Part shown: piece by piece, positions 59,549-64,000 of the stretch
Layout of the letters: each line of letters starts with the position of its first letter
Position numbering within the stretch: the stretch's first letter is position 1
Assembly (NCBI RefSeq): GCF_040833985.1
Contig: NZ_CP162139.1
Span: forward strand, 3,647,288 to 3,711,287
DNA from: Leptospira sp. WS4.C2
GTDB lineage: Bacteria; Spirochaetota; Leptospiria; Leptospirales; Leptospiraceae
Reading direction: 5' to 3'
Length of the DNA stretch: 64,000 nucleotides
Notes under the pieces: model-generated
Told to the model about the DNA's origin: nothing
Database searches by the model: none
Seen by the model: the letters and a program-made list of their open reading frames with translations, nothing else
Made by a program: the position numbers and the translations under genes

Positions 59549-59920
59549 AAGAAATTGAAACTAATTTTGTGCAAGTTGATCGCTCGAACAAAGAGCTGAT
59601 AAAACAAAAGTTTGAATGGATCGATCCTGGTGATAATAATCTCGATTCAGTTTGAATCAGAAAATGAACAACGAAAGAGACTCATTTGAGTATTTAATAT
59701 TTAGAGTTACTTTGGCAGGTGCAAGAGCCTTTTGCAACTTATCGAAATCTGTAAACCAAGGAACTGATTTGAAATGCAAATTCAGTTGGCATCGAAAGTA
59801 ATTTAGAAGAATCCTTTCGAGATGAGAAGTAGAAACCAAGAAGAATATCCTTCTTGGTTTTTCTATTTGAGGGGGATTCTTTTTTGAATGCTGAATGGAT
59901 TCTCTATCACGAATCAATAT
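59549..59920. other. 372-base region between rsmG-side gene and mnmG
   Basis: The region contains a strong terminator (59833-59860). A 45-codon ORF (59663-59800, MNNERDSF start) has no good ribosome site and I do not call it. No DnaA-box cluster (TTATCCACA type) was found by eye, so I do not call an origin. Nothing else recognised. Confidence 0.5.
59833..59860 (+). terminator. Rho-independent terminator
   Basis: AAACCAAGAAG (59833-59843) and CTTCTTGGTTT (59850-59860) form a perfect 11-base stem with a six-base loop, followed by a T-rich stretch (TTCTATTT). It should end plus-strand transcripts 285 bases after the YD-repeat gene. Confidence 0.8.
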
Positions 59921-61795
59921 CTATCGTCTGTCCACCAGATGATAAAGCAAAAGATCTACATCAGAAGGATCCACACCAGAGATGTGGAGTGCATTTTCTA
60001 AATTCAAAGGTCGATGTTTTTCTAACTTCACCACGGCCTCAGTCTTTAATCCCTTCACACTCGCGTAATCAAAATCAGAAGGGATCTGAAAATTTAAAAA
60101 CTTATTACGATACTCAATGGTCTCAAGTTCTCGTTTCAAATACCCTTCGTATTTGACTTCCATTTCGAGAACTGCTTTCTCATCTTCATTCAAAGTTTGT
60201 AAGTCAAAAAGGATTGGTTCGATATCTTTGATTTTGATATCGGATCTTTTTAAAAAGGAAGCTACGGTGTGGCCAAATTTATAATTTTCGATCTTCCTTT
60301 CTTCCAAAACTTTTGTGAGTTCATCTGTAGGTTTCATGGATGTCACAAACATCTGTGTTTTGATTTTTTCAATCCGAGCATACCGATCTTTCATATCCGT
60401 ATAGAGTGACTCATCGACAAGTCCCATCTCATATCCATACTGCATCAGTCTTTGGTCTGCATTGTCTTGGCGAAGGAGTAGGCGGTATTCTGCACGGCTC
60501 GTAAACATTCGGTAGGGATCTTCGACTCCCTTATAAACCAAATCATCTACAAGAACTCCGATATAGGATTCACTTCGTTTGAAAAGGATAGGTTCTTCTT
60601 TTCGGACAGAACGAATCACGTTGTATGCGGCAACAAGGCCTTGGGCGGCGGCTTCTTCGTAACCAGTTGTACCGTTAATTTGTCCTGCATGATAGAGTCC
60701 TTTCACTTTCTTTGTTTCGAGTGTGGGATTTAATTCTGTTGGATCTACAAAATCATATTCGATGGCATAACCCGGACGCATCAGTTCCACTTCTTCTAGT
60801 CCTTTGATGCTACGAAGAAACTTCCATTGTACTTCCTCTGGTAAACTTGTGGAGACACCGTTGAGGTACATCTCGTTGGTTTCATAACCTTCGGGTTCGA
60901 TAAAAATTTGGTGGCGATCACGTTCGGCAAACCGAACGACTTTATCTTCAATGGAAGGGCAATACCTTGGTCCTATACTTTTGATCTGACCAGAATACAT
61001 AGGAGAGAACTCCAAGTTTTGTTTGATCAGTTCATGAGTGGTATCATTAGTATAAGTGATGTAACAAGGAATTTGGTGGCGATCAATCTTAGGAGTGGAG
61101 AAAGAAAAGGGACGAGGGTTCTCATCTCCCTCTTGTACTTCCAGTCCTTCAAAGTTGATCGAGTTTTTATGAACACGAGCCGGAGTTCCTGTCTTTAATC
61201 TTCCGAGTCGTAATTCAAATCTTGCAAGTGTGTGGGAGAGACCTTTCGTTGTTGGCTCTCCAATACGGCCGGATTCTTTTTGGTAAGTACCAATATGAAT
61301 CACACTGGAAAGAAAAGTTCCTGTGGTTAGGATCACATGATTGGTATAAAATGTAAACCCGCGCCCAGTGATTACACCAGTCACTTGGTTTCCTTCGACA
61401 ATCAAATCTTCCACAGTATCTTGTCGGATCGAGAGGGTTTTTAATTTTTCCAACTGGTGTTTGACCATAAGTTGGTATTGTTTTTTCTCTGCTTGCGCAC
61501 GAGGAGCCCAGACCGAAGGACCTTTGGATGTGTTTAACATTTTAAATTGAATTCCGGTTTGATCAATGACTCGACCCATAAGACCACCAAGGGCATCAAC
61601 TTCACGAACCATATGTCCTTTGGCAATTCCACCAATGGCGGGATTACAACTCATCTGTCCGATTGTATCTAAGTTCATTGTGATGAGGAGAGTTTTGAGG
61701 CCTGCTTTGGCAGAAATGTAAGCCGCTTCTGATCCGGCATGTCCTGCGCCGACAACAATACAATCAAATTGGTTGGGATAAAAGGATGGATTCAT
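59921..61795 (-). CDS. mnmG: tRNA uridine 5-carboxymethylaminomethyl modification enzyme MnmG (GidA)
   Basis: 624 residues. N-terminal FAD motif [42 protein letters not shown]; the family sequence [20 protein letters not shown]; and a C-terminal [19 protein letters not shown]. With MnmE it modifies U34 of certain tRNAs. The mnmG-rsmG-parAB arrangement is typical of the origin region. No mnmE in the window. Confidence 0.96.
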   Translation of the reverse strand: MNPSFYPNQFDCIVVGAGHAGSEAAYISAKAGLKTLLITMNLDTIGQMSCNPAIGGIAKGHMVREVDALGGLMGRVIDQTGIQFKMLNTSKGPSVWAPRAQAEKKQYQLMVKHQLEKLKTLSIRQDTVEDLIVEGNQVTGVITGRGFTFYTNHVILTTGTFLSSVIHIGTYQKESGRIGEPTTKGLSHTLARFELRLGRLKTGTPARVHKNSINFEGLEVQEGDENPRPFSFSTPKIDRHQIPCYITYTNDTTHELIKQNLEFSPMYSGQIKSIGPRYCPSIEDKVVRFAERDRHQIFIEPEGYETNEMYLNGVSTSLPEEVQWKFLRSIKGLEEVELMRPGYAIEYDFVDPTELNPTLETKKVKGLYHAGQINGTTGYEEAAAQGLVAAYNVIRSVRKEEPILFKRSESYIGVLVDDLVYKGVEDPYRMFTSRAEYRLLLRQDNADQRLMQYGYEMGLVDESLYTDMKDRYARIEKIKTQMFVTSMKPTDELTKVLEERKIENYKFGHTVASFLKRSDIKIKDIEPILFDLQTLNEDEKAVLEMEVKYEGYLKRELETIEYRNKFLNFQIPSDFDYASVKGLKTEAVVKLEKHRPLNLENALHISGVDPSDVDLLLYHLVDRR

Positions 61796-61964
61796 ATTAT
61801 GTCTTCTTAAGTATTTGTTCGTATCAAAAACGAGCGTGAGTTTAGATTCTAGTTCTACTCTTTAGAACGATATCAAAACCATCGGCCTATGCTTCGAGAG
61901 AAAAAAAGATAAAATTCATTTTCTAATTTTGAAACTTCAGAAGATTGGAGTGATAGGAATCTCA

Positions 61965-62888
61965 ATGGCTCAGAATTCATTCCCTTATACATACTTTGAA
62001 GGAAAGATGGTTCCTTCAGAGGACGCAAAAGTCAGTGTCCAAACCCATGCCTTACAATATGGAACCGGTGTTTTTGGTGGGATCCGTGGATACTACAACG
62101 AAACCAAAAAAAATCTTTATGTCTTTCGATTGTCGGAACATTGCAAACGCCTTGTGAACTCCACAAAGATTATGCAGCTTCAAATCAAAATCACACCAGA
62201 AGAAATCCGATCGATCATTTTGGAACTGCTTCGAAAAAACGAAGTAAAACAAAATGTTTATCTTAGGCCTTTCATTTATACTTCTGCCTTGCAACTTTCT
62301 CCCAGATTTCATGATGTGAAAGCAGACATTACAGTTTATGCTTTGAAGTTGGACGACTATCTAGACACACAGAATGGTCTCACTACGATTGTCTCTTCTT
62401 GGCAAAGATTTTCTGATAACCAAATTCCCACTCTTTCGAAAGTCAGTGGTGGGTATGTAAACTCTGCTCTTGCCAAATCGGAAGCCGTACAAAATGGAAT
62501 GGATGAAGCGATCTTTTTAGATGCACGGGGGTTTGTATCCGAAGGTTCTGCTGAAAATCTTTTCATCGTTCGTGATGGCGTGATCCATACACCAACCATT
62601 CCTTCTTCGATCTTAGAAGGAATCACTCGTCGAAGCATCATCCAAATTGCGAAAGACTTGGGTTACCAAGTAGTCGAAAGAGACATCGCACGTTCCGAAC
62701 TCTACATTGCTGATGAATTATTTTTTTCAGGTACTGGTGTGCAAGTGGCTTGGGTGAAAGAAGTAGATCGAAGAATCATTGGAGAGGGAACCATTGGTCC
62801 GATCACAAAAAAAATCCAATCCGTTTTCTTTGAAGCGGTTCGCGGGGAACAACCGAGCTATATGAGCTGGCTCACTCCGGTATACTAA
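61965..62888 (+). CDS. ilvE: Branched-chain amino acid aminotransferase (class IV)
   Basis: 307 residues from the ATG at 61965, with AGGAATC before it; an in-frame TTG at 61929 would add 12. Class IV aminotransferase core: YFEGKMVPSEDAKVSVQTHALQYG, KVSGGYVNSALAKSEA with the PLP Lys, SAENLF and FFSGTGVQVAWV. It should make leucine, isoleucine and valine from their keto acids. A D-amino acid aminotransferase is an alternative. holB begins five bases after its stop. Confidence 0.85.
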   Translation: MAQNSFPYTYFEGKMVPSEDAKVSVQTHALQYGTGVFGGIRGYYNETKKNLYVFRLSEHCKRLVNSTKIMQLQIKITPEEIRSIILELLRKNEVKQNVYLRPFIYTSALQLSPRFHDVKADITVYALKLDDYLDTQNGLTTIVSSWQRFSDNQIPTLSKVSGGYVNSALAKSEAVQNGMDEAIFLDARGFVSEGSAENLFIVRDGVIHTPTIPSSILEGITRRSIIQIAKDLGYQVVERDIARSELYIADELFFSGTGVQVAWVKEVDRRIIGEGTIGPITKKIQSVFFEAVRGEQPSYMSWLTPVY

Positions 62889-62893
62889 ACACA

Positions 62894-63826
62894 ATGTCTG
62901 ATACTTTGTTTTCATTCGACCAAGTGTCAGGCCAAGATGTCGCACTGACCTACCTTAAATCTTTTGTAAAAGATAGATCAAGAATTCCGGGATCTCTTAT
63001 CTTTCACGGTCCCGATGGAGTAGGGAAGTGGATTGCCGCAGAAAGATTTGCAAGACAACTTCTTTGTTTGGAAGGAACCTCTTGTGGAGTTTGTGATTCG
63101 TGTCGGCAATTTATGAAAGGGGTCCATCCTGACTTTATCCAATTTCCCAGAAGAAAGAACATTGCGATTGGAAAAGAAAAAGATCCGGAGGACTTCACCA
63201 TTCGTTGGTTATTGTCTTCACGCATTCCTTACAAACCTCATACATCTGATTACCGTGTGGTTTTATTTCCCGAAGCTAACCGCATTAACAATGAAGCAGA
63301 AACCACACTTCTTAAAACTTTAGAAGAGCCACCTCCTCATACAAAATTTATCCTCATCGTTAATGACTTACGAAATTTAAAACAAACCATAGTATCACGA
63401 TCAGTTTGTATTCCCTTTAACTATCTCCCGCAAGACGAAATTAAAAAGATCCGAAGAAATGAAATTTCAGAATCCAAACTTTACTATGGGGGTTCTCTCA
63501 ATCCATTTGAAATCGCTGATGAATTTTTAGAAGAATGGCATGAAAACGTCAGAGAACATTGTCATGATTCCATTTTGTTATTCAAATTAGAAAATTGGGT
63601 GCGCGATCAATTAGGAGAATTTAGATCCAACAAGGAAGGACTTACCGGAATTGATTTTCTAGAAATGATTTGTCTCTTACTTCTCTATGAATACAGACAA
63701 AAAAACTTTGAAGCCAATGTAGGACGAATCGAAGCCATCTTAGATTTCAAAATGAAGCTACATTATGAAATTCCTGCCTTAGAGTACGTTCTTTTATCAC
63801 AACTTTTTTTAAGACTAGCTACTTAA
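62894..63826 (+). CDS. holB: DNA polymerase III subunit delta prime
   Basis: 310 residues. A P-loop-like GPDGVGKW with Trp in place of the usual Ser/Thr suggests weak or no ATP hydrolysis, as is normal for delta prime. The four-Cys zinc module is CLEGTSCGVCDSC. The sequence LLKTLEEPPPHTKFILIVND is typical of the clamp-loader core. It completes a clamp-loader pair with dnaX (44 kb). Confidence 0.88.
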   Translation: MSDTLFSFDQVSGQDVALTYLKSFVKDRSRIPGSLIFHGPDGVGKWIAAERFARQLLCLEGTSCGVCDSCRQFMKGVHPDFIQFPRRKNIAIGKEKDPEDFTIRWLLSSRIPYKPHTSDYRVVLFPEANRINNEAETTLLKTLEEPPPHTKFILIVNDLRNLKQTIVSRSVCIPFNYLPQDEIKKIRRNEISESKLYYGGSLNPFEIADEFLEEWHENVREHCHDSILLFKLENWVRDQLGEFRSNKEGLTGIDFLEMICLLLLYEYRQKNFEANVGRIEAILDFKMKLHYEIPALEYVLLSQLFLRLAT

Positions 63827-64000
63827 CAACGGCCACCTAACAAACAGTATTCGGTAATAATAGAAAAAATTTTTTAGAGACATAATTTTTTTATCAACCT
63901 CGACTATTTTTTCTAGTTTGGATCGTTTCTCGATTTTTCATTTGAATTCTACCTACTTGCTAAAAGTATAGTACCCGATTTCACATTTAGGGCGGGAAAC
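63827..64000. other. Gap to the right edge
   Basis: 174 AT-rich bases with no ORF or clear terminator. A gene could begin beyond the edge. Confidence 0.5.

Noticed and set aside
59663..59800. 45-codon ORF before the terminator
   Set aside because: No clear ribosome site and no recognisable sequence; kept only as part of the gap description.
59549..59832. Replication origin between the parS region and mnmG
   Set aside because: No cluster of DnaA-box-like sequences or AT-rich repeat units was seen, and no dnaA or dnaN is in the window.

Overview
The window looks like chromosomal DNA of a spirochaete of the genus Leptospira. The base composition is AT-rich. It has many short lipoproteins with loose lipoboxes, TRL-like and DUF3015 proteins, a plant-type ferredoxin-NADP reductase ending in Tyr, flagellar FliG, bactofilin, and frequent TTG/GTG starts. 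Genus is inferred from gene families, not from a database search; a saprophytic or low-virulence lineage is possible but not shown. I see no insertion sequence, prophage or CRISPR array, and almost all of the sequence is coding.

Layout. 1-6.2 kb: a putative GMC-oxidoreductase small subunit (partner off the left edge), a double-domain amidase lipoprotein, an M1 aminopeptidase, two TRL-like lipoproteins and a glycerophosphodiesterase. 6.5-15 kb: an XRE regulator, fliG, a TetR regulator with its metallo-beta-lactamase-fold neighbour, two membrane proteins with overlapping divergent starts, an M23 peptidase and a PAS-GGDEF-EAL protein. 15-19.2 kb: a haem/iron uptake operon (lipoprotein, HmuY-like protein, TonB-dependent receptor, HExxH protein) behind a promoter with a Fur-like box. 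19.2-30.9 kb: DUF3015 protein, ferredoxin-NADP reductase, PC4-like protein, a VWA-STAS fusion, queE coupled to a RapA-like ATPase, a dicarboxylate symporter, an SGNH hydrolase and a second TRL-like lipoprotein cluster.

31-42.5 kb: membrane pyrophosphatase, acetyl-CoA synthetase, GTP cyclohydrolase I, a glycosyltransferase, an unannotated 56-residue ORF, a Bfd-like [2Fe-2S] protein under a Fur-like palindrome, a WbuC-type cupin, two alpha/beta hydrolases and an RNA uridine methyltransferase. 42.6-46.4 kb: a mixed tRNA/protein unit: tRNA-Ser(UGA), tRNA-Ser(GCU), a membrane protein whose 3' end lies inside tRNA-Arg(ACG), then tadA one base after that tRNA, tRNA-Ser(GGA), and dnaX-ybaB-recR. 46.6-52.6 kb, minus strand: tatD, serS, an OmpA/PD40 protein, a family 3 solute-binding protein and an outer-membrane protein. 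52.7-56.4 kb: a degenerate M23 protein, bactofilin, a YaaR-like protein and an ABC exporter. 56.4-63.8 kb: a chromosome-partition/origin-type block (parB, parA, rsmG, mnmG) with one perfect and one near-perfect parS site, then an aminotransferase and holB.

The most unusual feature is the tRNA/mRNA arrangement at 42.6-43.8 kb. There, a tRNA that is the known substrate of TadA sits directly before tadA and also carries the last codons and stop of the preceding gene. The iron-linked pieces (Fur-like boxes at 15.1 and 38.6 kb, the HmuY/TonB operon with its HExxH protein) are the next most interesting.
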